Shown here: positions 1 to 8,653 of the stretch, one piece after another | Layout: each line of letters opens with the position of its first letter | How positions within the stretch are numbered: the stretch's first letter is position 1 | Origin: Hydrogenimonas sp. | GTDB taxonomy: Bacteria > Campylobacterota > Campylobacteria > Campylobacterales > Hydrogenimonadaceae | NCBI GenBank assembly: GCA_003945285.1 | Contig: AP019005.1 | Span: forward strand, 1,116,001 to 1,180,000 | Length of the DNA stretch: 64,000 bases | Direction: 5' to 3' | The notes under the pieces: model-generated | Databases searched by the model: none | What the model was told of the DNA's origin: nothing | What the model saw: the letters and a program-made list of their open reading frames with translations, nothing else | Position numbers and translations under genes: made by a program

Positions 1-294
1 GGCCAGTGCATTGACGACGAACTCGTCAGTCACGTCGAACAGCTGCTCTGACTTCCCGAAATCGATACTTGCGCCGCTCTCCTGAAGTGCGGCTATAAAG
101 ACTGCCGCCGAACCGAAGTTCTCGTTCCAGTTCACCAGGGGAAAGACCGCCTGCAAAATTTTGTCGCGGTTCTTCTGTCCGCGATCTACGCGGCATATGC
201 CGAATGCAACCGCTCTTCTGTACCCCTCCTGTGCCTCGGTTTCTTCGACCAGCCTCTTAAATCCCTCTTTGGACTCGATTTTTTCGATTGACAT
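1..294 (-). CDS. dapD: Tetrahydrodipicolinate N-succinyltransferase, N-terminal part (runs off left edge)
   Basis: Ninety-eight codons are readable from the ATG at 294 to the window edge. The product begins MSIEKIESKEGF and contains FGICRVDRGQ and NWNENFGSAAVF. I recognise these as the N-terminal domain of the long Campylobacterota-type DapD, which succinylates tetrahydrodipicolinate in the diaminopimelate/lysine pathway. The left-handed beta-helix catalytic domain lies outside the window, so the call rests on the N-terminal domain alone. The start sits upstream of the AT-rich spacer shared with the divergent PAS gene. Confidence 0.65.
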   Translation of the reverse strand, partial: MSIEKIESKEGFKRLVEETEAQEGYRRAVAFGICRVDRGQKNRDKILQAVFPLVNWNENFGSAAVFIAALQESGASIDFGKSEQLFDVTDEFVVNALA

Positions 295-475
295 CACCAC
301 TCCTGAATATAATGTTGCGCGATTATACTCGAAATAAGTTGACACTCCGTTTAGAGAAATTGACCAGAATCAATGATAAGAGTTTTATTATCGTCTATCA
401 TTAATTTAACTGCTTAAAATTACATATTTAATAAATTATGTTTTTTTGTGCAGATTTCAAACAGAGGATAACTCC

Positions 476-997
476 ATGAGAAGACCTGAACCGAGAGACT
501 TCGAGCGCTTTTTGAAGGAGGAAGACTATATCGTCTCGAAAACCGACCTCAAAGGTCGTATCACCTACTGCAACAAGACTTTCATCGAGATCTCCGGCTA
601 CAGTGAAGAGGAGCTTTTGGGTGCACCCCACTCCATACTTAGGCATCCCGATATGCCAAAGATCGTCTTCAAACTCCTCTGGGAGAGAATTCAAAACAGA
701 CAGGAGATTTTCGCTTTCGTTAAAAATCTATGTAAAGACGGGGGATTCTACTGGGTTTTTGCAAACGTAACGGCTACGGTGGACCCCGACGGCAATATTC
801 GCGACTACCACTCTGTGCGGCGCAAACCCTCCAGGGAAGGTGTAAAGGTGATGGAGTCTATCTACAAGAGGCTACTGGAGGAGGAGAGGCGCGGCGGCAT
901 GGAGGCTTCGGCATCCATGCTGGAGACTATCCTTGAGTCTGAGGGGACAGATTACGACAAGTTCGTAAACTCTCTTCAAAAGCCGAAAACGGCTTAA
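476..997 (+). CDS. PAS-domain sensor, CetB/Aer-like
   Basis: This 173-residue cytoplasmic protein is almost entirely one PAS domain. TDLKGRITYCNKTFIEISGYS, LLGAPHSILRHPDMP and DGGFYWVFANVTA follow the Aer/CetB pattern of FAD-binding PAS domains. In that family the protein passes a redox or oxygen signal to a separate membrane chemoreceptor for energy taxis. There is no transmembrane segment and no output domain, so it must act through a partner, and none is adjacent here. I chose the ATG at 476, preceded by an AGAGGAT-like ribosome-binding site, over the in-frame ATG at 446. The C-terminal ~50 residues are charged and helical. Confidence 0.7.
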   Translation: MRRPEPRDFERFLKEEDYIVSKTDLKGRITYCNKTFIEISGYSEEELLGAPHSILRHPDMPKIVFKLLWERIQNRQEIFAFVKNLCKDGGFYWVFANVTATVDPDGNIRDYHSVRRKPSREGVKVMESIYKRLLEEERRGGMEASASMLETILESEGTDYDKFVNSLQKPKTA

Positions 998-1019
998 AGG
1001 TCCGCCGATATTTGACTGA

Positions 1020-1106
1020 CGGGTTGATGCGCAACGTTTGGGCAGAGTAGAAGTTTTGGCGGAGGCTCATCGACCCCTGCCCCCTGAAGCTTTGAAATTG
1101 CAGATG
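1020..1106. repeat. Degenerate copy of the TTACGC-ended repeat (group 2)
   Basis: The block GTTTTGGCGGAGG ... GACCCCTGCCCCCTGAAGC followed by GAAATTGCAGAT is recognisably the interior of the element at 32273-32385. The terminal repeats are eroded (GATGCGCAACGTTTG remains on the left). It lies just after the PAS gene and directly downstream of the ompA-like stop codon. It is therefore an old, immobile copy. Confidence 0.5.
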
Positions 1107-1110
1107 CGGC

Positions 1111-2682
1111 TCACTTCGTTAGGCGTATGACGATTGCGTCCGTACGTCTGTTGAGAGCCCGGCCGGCCGCTGTATCGTTCGAGGCTGCAGGTCTGCTCTC
1201 TCCATAGGCTCTGATATCGATCCTCTCCGGAGAGACTCCCAGATCGGTCAATGCAGATTTTACTTTGAGAGCCCTTCTTTTCGAGAGTAGAAAGTTGTAT
1301 CGAACACTCCCGATACTGTCGGTGTGCCCCTCTATCCTAACTCTTATATCGGGATGGTGCCGGAGATATTCGGCCAGTTGTCCTATGCGGACCCTGTCTC
1401 TTTCATCGAGCTTAACGGAGTCGAATTCGAAATTGACGAGCATCGGCACGCTTTTGGCACACCCGTCACTATCGACAACCCATCTTTTTGGAGTATCTCT
1501 GCAGATATCCCTGCAGTCCGGCACTCCGTCGTTGTCGCTATCTTCTCTGCAAACCGCCTCTTCGGAAGTCGGCCGCTTCCGTTCGACTCTTTCCGATCTC
1601 TCAGCTGCCGCGGCCGGTTTCGCCGTTTCGACTGCCGCTTTCATCTTGGCGACACTCTCTTTTTCCGCCTTTGACTCCGCCGCAATATTACCTGTTTCCT
1701 TGTCCGAGAAGATATTTCGGTACACACCATCCCCGTACCCGTCGCTCTCTACTCCGGCGGCAGTTTGCTCAATATCCAGTTCATCGCTGCCGTATCCCGT
1801 TTCCCCGGACTCTTTTGCTATAATTCTGCCGCTTTCGTTCCCACCGGATCGATTTTCAGTATTTAAAGACTTAAATGCCGCTTTCGGTGAAGTAGACGAT
1901 AATGCCGCTTCGGCACTTTCCGGTATCTGTGCTGCCGCCGTTACGGCCGGTGATACAGCGGCACCAACGCCTCCACTATCTTCGGCAGGAGCTCTGTATG
2001 TAACTTTTTCGCTTCTATTTTGCCGGTAGTTCTCGTAACTCTTCTTGCTCTTTTCTGCATACTTCCCTTCCGGTCTCTTTTCATCCAACGGGGGAAGTTC
2101 CGGCCATAGATCCTTTCTGGGCGGAACGTAATATGAGTAAACCTCCTCTTGCACACTTCTCTCCAACTCTCCGAAAGAGAACTCCAGTCCGAACCTCCAC
2201 GAAAAGGTGTGTCCTGCATCGGAAAAGCGGACGACATCTTTGAACTCCATACGTAGAGAGACCGGTTCAACGATCAGCAGGTGGGCTCCGAGACCTATTC
2301 CGGCGATACCGCCGCTTTTGAGATCTCCCATGCTGTTGTCATACTTTTCCGCACCTAATCCAATCAGCATATAGGGAATGAAACCTTCGTCATCTTTTAC
2401 ATTGTATAGGAAATTTGCCATCAACTGATGACCGTTCGTCGCAGGTTTGGAAGGGAGAGTCTCCTGTACAAAGTTGTAAAGATAGTCGTAGCTGAGCTCA
2501 AGAGCATAGTGTTCATCGAAGTTGTAGCCTAACCTGACTCCGTAGCTCAATCCGTCATCTAGCAACCCTTTGCCTATAGACTCCAGCCTGTTCACCATCG
2601 GCCCGACTGTAAATCTCTTTTGCGCAGCTACGGAAAGCACCGGAATCAACAAACAGAAAAAAATGAGCCATGCTCTTCTCAC
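1111..2682 (-). CDS. OmpA-family outer-membrane protein with N-terminal barrel and TSP3 calcium motif
   Basis: This 523-residue protein begins with a signal peptide (MRRAWLIFFCLLIPVLSVAAQ). A ~160-residue beta-barrel-like region follows (alternating aromatic strands, LGYNFDEHYALELSYDYLY). A long Ala/Glu/Ser-rich linker of about 200 residues comes next, then a thrombospondin type-3 motif (EDSDNDGVPDCRDICRDTP) and a C-terminal OmpA domain. The OmpA domain carries the peptidoglycan-binding signature NFEFDSVKLDE ... IEGHTDSIGS ... NRRTDAIVI. The inferred role is anchoring the outer membrane to murein. The unusually long low-complexity linker may span the periplasm. It has no obvious operon partner. 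Confidence 0.85.
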   Translation of the reverse strand: MRRAWLIFFCLLIPVLSVAAQKRFTVGPMVNRLESIGKGLLDDGLSYGVRLGYNFDEHYALELSYDYLYNFVQETLPSKPATNGHQLMANFLYNVKDDEGFIPYMLIGLGAEKYDNSMGDLKSGGIAGIGLGAHLLIVEPVSLRMEFKDVVRFSDAGHTFSWRFGLEFSFGELERSVQEEVYSYYVPPRKDLWPELPPLDEKRPEGKYAEKSKKSYENYRQNRSEKVTYRAPAEDSGGVGAAVSPAVTAAAQIPESAEAALSSTSPKAAFKSLNTENRSGGNESGRIIAKESGETGYGSDELDIEQTAAGVESDGYGDGVYRNIFSDKETGNIAAESKAEKESVAKMKAAVETAKPAAAAERSERVERKRPTSEEAVCREDSDNDGVPDCRDICRDTPKRWVVDSDGCAKSVPMLVNFEFDSVKLDERDRVRIGQLAEYLRHHPDIRVRIEGHTDSIGSVRYNFLLSKRRALKVKSALTDLGVSPERIDIRAYGESRPAASNDTAAGRALNRRTDAIVIRLTK

Positions 2683-2800
2683 TTCACCCCCTTCAGCCCA
2701 TCGAAGATTCAGAACAGATATAACGCAAAACCTGGATAAAATCCATGCTTCTGTCGGGGATGAACTTCCCCCCGTTCCCTGTCGGATCTTACATTTTAAC

Positions 2801-2961
2801 TGACCTTACGCAAAATTTGTCAGCCCCGGGATTAGATCGGGAAAATATCGTTAAAAAACCGTGCTTGCCCGTAATGGCGCCGGAGGCGTCAGCGGTTTTT
2901 GGATATTTTCGGCGTCCCGCAGGGCAAATCCCGCCCGGCGTGCGGATTTTGCGTATGGTCA
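2801..2961. repeat. MITE-like inverted-repeat element, group 1, copy A
   Basis: This 161-bp element begins TGACCTTACGCAAAAT and ends ATTTTGCGTATGGTCA, so its termini are inverted repeats with one mismatch. The interior is also self-complementary: AAAAAACCG pairs with CGGTTTTT around a GC-rich centre. It is clearly homologous over its full length to copy B at 9601-9763. No target duplication is convincing at this copy. It carries no coding capacity. The rest of the 430-bp gap (2683-3112) holds nothing else I can support. Confidence 0.8.
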
Positions 2962-3112
2962 GACTTTAAGATGACGCTTCCACTTTCGTTTAACGTCAAT
3001 GACATAAGAACTTTTTCATCTGAAGATTTATACTGTAAGTTTGCTTAAACAAATAGTAAAAATCCCTTGTTTTGGCTATTTCAAACAGTTTTACTATAAT
3101 TAAATATAAATT

Positions 3113-5404
3113 CTAACAGCTATTGCGCATCTCTTGGAGCGCACTGCTTTTCAAGTCCGAAGCAAGATGAGCCAGGACAGTTCTTCTGACAGTAGTGTCG
3201 ACTCTTCTGCAGGCTCCTGTGAAAGCACTCTCTTCACCTATGACCAGGCAGTGCTTTTTTGCCCTGGTCACAGCCGTATAGAGCAGCTTTGTATTGTGCA
3301 TGATATAGTGGCTGTAGCTGATAGGAATTATAACCGTCCCATACTCCATTCCCTGGGTTTTGTGTATGGTCAATGCGTATGCAAGGCCAAGGTAGTCTGA
3401 TAACGAGTCGAATCCGTACCTTACGACAACCTGTTCGTTGGGGTAGTAGACATAACACTCCTCCTCTTCCATATCCATCTTGAATATCAGCCCCAGCATT
3501 CCGTTGAAGATTCTCTGGTCAGTCGGATCGAGCCCTTTTTTGAAAGCCTCCGGCGTGTAGGAGGGCATATTCTCGTTTTTCGTATGCACCACTTTGTCGT
3601 AGAGCCGGTAACTGTAGATTCCCCTTTTGACACTCAGCTTCGCCTTGGGGTTAAAAAGCTCCTGAAGCTCCCTGTTGAGCTCTTCGCTTCCGAGCACTCC
3701 GCCTCTCATCGGTGTAATGATTTGAATGTGGGTGAGGTACCCTCTTATATCTTTCTCCTCCAGCAGCTCTCTCGCCTCGAGAATGTACGGAACGGCCTCA
3801 TTTTTCAGGGATTCTCGTATCTTCCTGTTGTGCTCCTCTCTCAACCTGCTCTTCTCACCCTGCGAAAGAGTCGCTCTCTTCGCGAAGTAGCCCGGGATAC
3901 TAAGATCCACAAACCTGAAATCCGCATACTCACCCTTGAACTCCGGGACCATGGCCTTTCTTATGGAGTCCGCTATCAGCGGTATCGCCTGATCTTCGCT
4001 CTGCCTGTATATCGTCGTCAGCTTCACTACCGGTATCAGTTCATATTTAATAATATCGGAAAGGGTATTCCCCGCCCCTATGGGAGGAAGCTGGCCGTCG
4101 TCGCCTATAATCAGCAAAACGGCATCCTCCTTCAGTTTGGAGATGAGCTGATTGAATATGACCGAATTGACCATGGATGCTTCATCCAGCAGTACCACAT
4201 CGTAAGGTAGATGCTCTCTCTCCTTGTGCGAGACAAGAAGGCTCTGGATGGTGGCCGACCTGTACCCGGTGGTCTCGTGTATCCGCTGTGAGGCTATACC
4301 GCTTAGTGCGGTCGTGATTACCGCGTCGTATCCGTATCTTCTCTCAAGCAGCTTCAGCATCACTCTTGCCGTCGTGCTCTTTCCGGTCCCTGCATAACCT
4401 ACAAGCGCCATGGCGGTGACGCCGCTGTTGAGAAGAACGACAGCCTCCCGCTGCTGCTGTGAAAGAACTATGCCGGCTCTCTTTTGCTCTTCATCTATGA
4501 ATCTCTGCACATCCTCGACAATAGGACTCTTTTTCGAATCGGCCCTTCCGCGGAAAAATTCGAAGAGTGCACTTTCGGTACGGTAGTAGAAGGAGTGGGC
4601 TATATCTCCACCGATTTCATAAAGGAGCTCACGCTCCGTCAACTCCCGCAGAACCTCTTCGACCGCACTCTTTTGCTCCTGTGTGAAGCCGAGCTCGGCG
4701 CAGAGGCTCTCTATGAACGAGTCACGCTCCACGGCGCTGCTCCCCTCCCTTTCGCTGATCTCCCGCAGAAGATAGTCTATGGCCGCCTCTATCCTGAACC
4801 GTGACTGCGGATCTACCCCCATGGAGAGCGCCATATCGTCCGCCCGCTTGAAGCCGACACCCTTTACCCGTGTGATGATGTATGGATTCTCCCGGATCGC
4901 TCCGACAAGATTATCACTGTTGATGAAAGTTCTGTATATCTCCGCAACTATAGACTGCCCGATTTTATACGGCGCGAGGAACATTGCGAGCTCACGCATA
5001 TCTTTGTACCTCTGCCAGCTTTCGGTGATCTGGGAGAGCTTCTTCTCTTTTATGCCCTTGAACTCCAGCAGCCTCTGCGGCTCTTCGTCCAAAATACGCA
5101 GCAACTCCTCTTCGCCGTAATGGGAGATGAGTCTCTTTACAAGTTTGCTGCCGACCCCTTTGACCACTTTCGTAAGATAGAAGTAGAGTTCGCTCCCCTT
5201 TATCTCCAGGCTTTCGAAAACGAACTGGGGGCCGAACCTCGGGTGCTCCTGCCACTCCCCTTCAAGCTCCACCTCCTGCCCCTCCAGCGCATCGCTTTGA
5301 GCGATAAGCGTACTGCCCGATATCTTTGTACCCCCCTCCAGCAGGGCGATTATGAAACCCTCCTTTTCGAAGAGTATGCGCTCTATCTTCCCGGTAAGCC
5401 TCAT
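3113..5404 (-). CDS. recD2: RecD2-type ATP-dependent DNA helicase
   Basis: This is a 763-residue superfamily 1B helicase. An N-terminal OB-like domain is followed by helix-hairpin-helix motifs (VVKGVGSKL, EFKGIKEKKL, RVKGVGFKRAD) typical of RecD2. The motor domain carries Walker A GYAGTGKST near residue 335, motif II LLDEASM, and motif III DDGQLPPIG. The C-terminal UvrD-like motifs are TIHKTQGMEY and LLYTAVTRAKK. RecD2 proteins are 5'-3' helicases working outside RecBCD in replication-fork or mismatch repair. I chose the ATG at 5404 because it overlaps the upstream peptidase stop as ATGA. An open frame extends further upstream but only inside that gene. Confidence 0.85.
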   Translation of the reverse strand: MRLTGKIERILFEKEGFIIALLEGGTKISGSTLIAQSDALEGQEVELEGEWQEHPRFGPQFVFESLEIKGSELYFYLTKVVKGVGSKLVKRLISHYGEEELLRILDEEPQRLLEFKGIKEKKLSQITESWQRYKDMRELAMFLAPYKIGQSIVAEIYRTFINSDNLVGAIRENPYIITRVKGVGFKRADDMALSMGVDPQSRFRIEAAIDYLLREISEREGSSAVERDSFIESLCAELGFTQEQKSAVEEVLRELTERELLYEIGGDIAHSFYYRTESALFEFFRGRADSKKSPIVEDVQRFIDEEQKRAGIVLSQQQREAVVLLNSGVTAMALVGYAGTGKSTTARVMLKLLERRYGYDAVITTALSGIASQRIHETTGYRSATIQSLLVSHKEREHLPYDVVLLDEASMVNSVIFNQLISKLKEDAVLLIIGDDGQLPPIGAGNTLSDIIKYELIPVVKLTTIYRQSEDQAIPLIADSIRKAMVPEFKGEYADFRFVDLSIPGYFAKRATLSQGEKSRLREEHNRKIRESLKNEAVPYILEARELLEEKDIRGYLTHIQIITPMRGGVLGSEELNRELQELFNPKAKLSVKRGIYSYRLYDKVVHTKNENMPSYTPEAFKKGLDPTDQRIFNGMLGLIFKMDMEEEECYVYYPNEQVVVRYGFDSLSDYLGLAYALTIHKTQGMEYGTVIIPISYSHYIMHNTKLLYTAVTRAKKHCLVIGEESAFTGACRRVDTTVRRTVLAHLASDLKSSALQEMRNSC

Positions 5405-6105
5405 ACCAGCTCTCTTCTCAACTCTCTCCAGCGCGGCTCGTAACGCTCCACGAGACTCCAGAACGGCTTTTTGTGATGCTTGTGACGAATGTGTGCCAGT
5501 TCGTGGATGATCACGTAGTCTATAAGACGCATATCGTATAGAAGCAGACGTGTGTTGAGCGTTATGACGTTTCGGGCACTGCAACACCCCCAGCGGCTTT
5601 TGTAGCGTCTGAACTTAAGCTCTTTCGGATGAAGGTCCATCTTTTCGGACCAGTACTCCATACGCTCTGCGAGCACCACCTTCGCGGTGCGTAGATAGAA
5701 TCTGTCCAGAGCGCTCTGAAATCTTCGGGTGTCGCTGGAGCTGAAAATGAACGACTCGCCGTCGAAGTCCATGCGGCTCATGCCCCTCTTTTCATACTTG
5801 ACCGGATACCTCTCACCGAGGTACCATACGGTGCACCCATGCGTAAATTCGGCCGGATTTACCCGCCTGAAGGTGCTGCCGTGCGCCAGCCTGCCGACGA
5901 TCCACTCCTCCTTTTCACGCATAAGCCTCTCGGCTTCCTCTCTGGAGAAGTTCCATGGAGCCGATATACGGAGAGTTCCATCGCCCATCAGGCGCAGATA
6001 GACGTTTTTCTGGCCGCTCTTTCTGACAAGTGTAGAGTTGAGGCGGGTACCGTTTCGACATACAAAGTCAAAACCCTGCTCAGCCGACAGCTTTTTTCGC
6101 CTCAT
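5401..6105 (-). CDS. YgjP-type (DUF45) zinc metallopeptidase
   Basis: This 234-residue protein ends with the HELAHIRHKHHKKPFW motif, the HExxH-plus-downstream-His zinc site of the YgjP/WLM-like family. It has the family's preceding RRYKSRWGCCSARNVI segment, variant of the usual KSRWGSC. The substrate is unknown; the SprT/WLM relatives act on DNA-protein adducts. Its stop overlaps the helicase start (ATGA), which suggests co-translation with a DNA-repair helicase. Its start lies 26 nt inside the end of the phosphohexomutase gene, so the three genes probably form one transcript. Confidence 0.8.
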   Translation of the reverse strand: MRRKKLSAEQGFDFVCRNGTRLNSTLVRKSGQKNVYLRLMGDGTLRISAPWNFSREEAERLMREKEEWIVGRLAHGSTFRRVNPAEFTHGCTVWYLGERYPVKYEKRGMSRMDFDGESFIFSSSDTRRFQSALDRFYLRTAKVVLAERMEYWSEKMDLHPKELKFRRYKSRWGCCSARNVITLNTRLLLYDMRLIDYVIIHELAHIRHKHHKKPFWSLVERYEPRWRELRRELV

Positions 6106-7459
6106 CTATCAGGGTGTTCAACGTTTTTCTAATACGCTCGAGCGCTTCAGGGGAGTCTGCCTCGAATCTGGTCACAAGGATGGGAGTGGTATTGCTGGCC
6201 CTTACCAGGCCCCAGCCATCCCGGAAGATTACCCTTACGCCGTCTATCGTCACTATATCTCTGATCCCGAGCTCATCTTTTCTACTCTGAAGTATCTTTT
6301 TGAGCTCGTCGACGATTCTGAATTTGAGAGTGTCCGTCGTCTCAACCTTGATCTCGTCGGTGCTGTAGAGCTTCGGCAGCTTTTCGAACTCCGCATCGAA
6401 ATCGAAGCCGTTTTTGAGCATCTCGAGTATGCGCAGCATCGCGTATATGGCGTCATCGTAGCCGAAGTAGCGGTCGTTGAAGAAGATGTGGCCGCTCACC
6501 TCCGCCGCAAGGTCGGCACCGGTCTCCTTAAGCTTCACCTTCAGGTTGGAGTGGCCGGTTTTGTACATTATCGCCTTCCCAATCTTCTCTATCCCGTCAT
6601 ACATGATCTGCGAACACTTCACCTCCCCTATGACGGTAGGGTTTTTCATCGTTTTTGCGAAGAAGAGAGCCAGTATGTCACCCTTGAAGTTGTATTTTCT
6701 GCTCAGAAAGGCTATTCTGTCTCCGTCACCGTCGAAAGCGAAACCGTACTGCGCTCCGTTTTTAAGCAGCTTTTTGAGATCTTCAAGGTTCTCCTCCTCG
6801 CTGGGGTCAGGATGATGGTTGGGAAAGGTGCCGTCCGGCTCGAAATAGAGTTTGTATGCGGGTATCTCCAGCTTCTCAAGAAGCGGCTCGATAGCGACGC
6901 CTGCCGCCCCGTTACCGCAGTCGATGGCCATTTTCGGGTCGAACCCTTTCAGATGTGAAAACTCATCCGCAAGATAGTCCAGATAGCTTCCCAGGGCGTC
7001 GATCTCTATAGAGTCCGTCTCGGTAGGAATCGCCATGGTGCCGTTCTTCTCCACTTCCCGGCCGAGAGAGTATATCTGCTCTCCGAAGAAGGGCTCTTTG
7101 CCGATCGTTATCTTGAAACCGTTGTACTCCGGGGGGTTGTGGGAGCCGGTTATCTGTATCCCGCCGGCGGGGGTCACATCTTTGCCGCCTACGTTAAATG
7201 TATTGAAGTTGCAGAAGTAGTTGACCGGTGTCGGAACGAGCCCCCCGTGCAGGACAATCACTTCGGCTGCGTTTAGCCCGCTGACCAGCCAATCGCTCAG
7301 ACGCGGAGAGTGGGTACGCGCATCGTATGTAACGACAGCGTAATCGCCTATCTCTTTTATCTTTTTACCCAGAAAATAGCCGATGAGTTTGACGGTTTTC
7401 TCCGTCAGATCCTCACCAAAAACGCCTCTTATATCGTACTCTCTGAAAATATGCTGCAT
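6080..7459 (-). CDS. manB: Phosphomannomutase/phosphoglucomutase
   Basis: This 459-residue enzyme belongs to the alpha-D-phosphohexomutase family. The catalytic phosphoserine loop is GSHNPPEYNGFKI, the metal loop is FDGDGDRIAF, the sugar-binding loop is AEVSGHIFFND, and the phosphate-binding loop is RASNTTP. It interconverts hexose 1- and 6-phosphates. It would supply GDP-mannose or ADP/UDP-glucose precursors, including glucose 1-phosphate for the glycogen genes at the other end of the window. Its length is normal. It leads the apparent manB-peptidase-helicase transcript. Confidence 0.88.
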   Translation of the reverse strand: MQHIFREYDIRGVFGEDLTEKTVKLIGYFLGKKIKEIGDYAVVTYDARTHSPRLSDWLVSGLNAAEVIVLHGGLVPTPVNYFCNFNTFNVGGKDVTPAGGIQITGSHNPPEYNGFKITIGKEPFFGEQIYSLGREVEKNGTMAIPTETDSIEIDALGSYLDYLADEFSHLKGFDPKMAIDCGNGAAGVAIEPLLEKLEIPAYKLYFEPDGTFPNHHPDPSEEENLEDLKKLLKNGAQYGFAFDGDGDRIAFLSRKYNFKGDILALFFAKTMKNPTVIGEVKCSQIMYDGIEKIGKAIMYKTGHSNLKVKLKETGADLAAEVSGHIFFNDRYFGYDDAIYAMLRILEMLKNGFDFDAEFEKLPKLYSTDEIKVETTDTLKFRIVDELKKILQSRKDELGIRDIVTIDGVRVIFRDGWGLVRASNTTPILVTRFEADSPEALERIRKTLNTLIDEAKKAVG

Positions 7460-7536
7460 AGACTCTCTTTTTTAGGTGCTATTCTATCAAAAATCGACTC
7501 TATTTACGACAGTGCATAACTCAAAATGGTAAAATA

Positions 7537-7803
7537 GACTTCTTGCAAAACTATACGCAGATATGAGAGGTATAAAAAGGGTAAGATCGTGAAAAACAGA
7601 TTTTTCAGCGTAGCCAAAGCTACGGTGAAAACATTTTTTTGTACGAGATTGCCCCTTTTTATGCCTCCCGAAGGGCAAAAAGATAAATCGATTGACTCTG
7701 CGTTAGATAACCCCAAACGTAGCTTTGGCTACGCTTGGGAACATCTGCCTTGATTGAATCGTTTCTCTTTTTGCTCATACTGTGTATAGTTTTGCAAGAA
7801 GTC
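7537..7803. mobile_element. 267-bp MITE-like element with TA target duplication
   Basis: The ends are 24-bp inverted repeats with a single mismatch, beginning GACTTCTTGCAAAACTATAC on the left and mirrored on the right. The element is flanked by TA on both sides (7535-7536 and 7804-7805). That fits Tc1/mariner-IS630 or IS427-type target duplication. Inside are two mutually inverted GTAGC(C/T)(A/T)AAGCTAC-like palindromes near 7610 and 7722. It has no transposase. It fills most of the 371-bp gap between manB and the methyltransferase, and ends 27 bp before the latter's start codon. Confidence 0.8.
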
Positions 7804-7830
7804 TAATAAGAGAGTAACAAGAGGATTTTC

Positions 7831-8418
7831 ATGAGCTTTGATGAACGTGCCGGAGTATGGGACTCTTCAGGAAGAAGGCAGGAGTTGGCGGATGCCGTCG
7901 CGAAGGCGATATCGGAGCGAATAGAGCTGAAAGGCTCTTTCAACCTGCTCGATGTCGGAGCAGGTACCGGGCTCCTGACCCGCCGCCTTCTGCCATATGT
8001 CTCTACCGTAACCGGTGTCGACAGTTCGAAAGGTATGCTCGAAAAGTTTGCAGAGCTTGGAGAGCGGGCAACCGGTGTGCAAAGCGATATTCTCTCTTTC
8101 GTTTCCGACCGGAAATTCGACGGCATCGTATCGTCTATGACCCTTCACCACATAGAAGATACGGAAGCCCTCTTTCGCAAACTGCACTCTCTGCTTAAAC
8201 CCGGAGGGTTCATAGCCCTTGCCGACCTTGCACCGGAGGACGGATCGTTTCATGAACAAGGCAACGAGGGTGTATTCCATTTCGGATTCGACGAGGAGAG
8301 CCTGAAATCTCCTGCAGATGCGGCCGGCTTCCTTGATCCCTGCTACAGAATAGTTCACAATATCGAAAAGGAGAACGGCAGAACTTATGGAGTGTTTCTA
8401 TTCACAGCCGAAGCGTAG
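7831..8418 (+). CDS. Class I SAM-dependent methyltransferase
   Basis: This 195-residue Rossmann-fold methyltransferase has motif I LLDVGAGTGLLTRRLL near residue 50. The acidic ribose-binding residue is in VTGVDSS, and MTLHHIED and LLKPGGFIALADL complete the UbiE/BioC-like core. The substrate cannot be assigned. An AGAGGA ribosome-binding site precedes the ATG. Its promoter region is largely the adjacent MITE-like element, so the insertion may have changed its expression. Confidence 0.75.
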   Translation: MSFDERAGVWDSSGRRQELADAVAKAISERIELKGSFNLLDVGAGTGLLTRRLLPYVSTVTGVDSSKGMLEKFAELGERATGVQSDILSFVSDRKFDGIVSSMTLHHIEDTEALFRKLHSLLKPGGFIALADLAPEDGSFHEQGNEGVFHFGFDEESLKSPADAAGFLDPCYRIVHNIEKENGRTYGVFLFTAEA

Positions 8419-8449
8419 TAGATCCGCTAACGGCAATTCAAAACTCGAG

Positions 8450-8486
8450 AGGGACGAAAAGAGGGGCTAATCCCGGTTTTGAATTT
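8450..8486. repeat. Imperfect inverted repeat in the intergenic gap
   Basis: AATTCAAAAC and GTTTTGAATT form a 10-bp inverted repeat about 17-30 nt apart, downstream of the methyltransferase. There is no T-run directly after the right arm, so it is a weak terminator candidate at best. Nothing else is visible in 8419-8653. Confidence 0.25.
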
Positions 8487-8653
8487 AATCCCAAATCTCG
8501 AAATATAGTATAGAAGAACTCGTCACGACCGTTGGAGCCGTACACCCTGTGGAAAGCCGTCGACGCACCTGACGGGGGCACCTTGAATTTTCCCGAAACC
8601 GCCTGACCACAAACATCGCAACGATTTCAAACTATCCTATTTCAAGATTTTGG

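Noticed and set aside
8419-8653. Possible small RNA or gene between the methyltransferase and ppk2
   Set aside because: Only a weak 10-bp inverted repeat is visible. There is no promoter, terminator or start codon with support.
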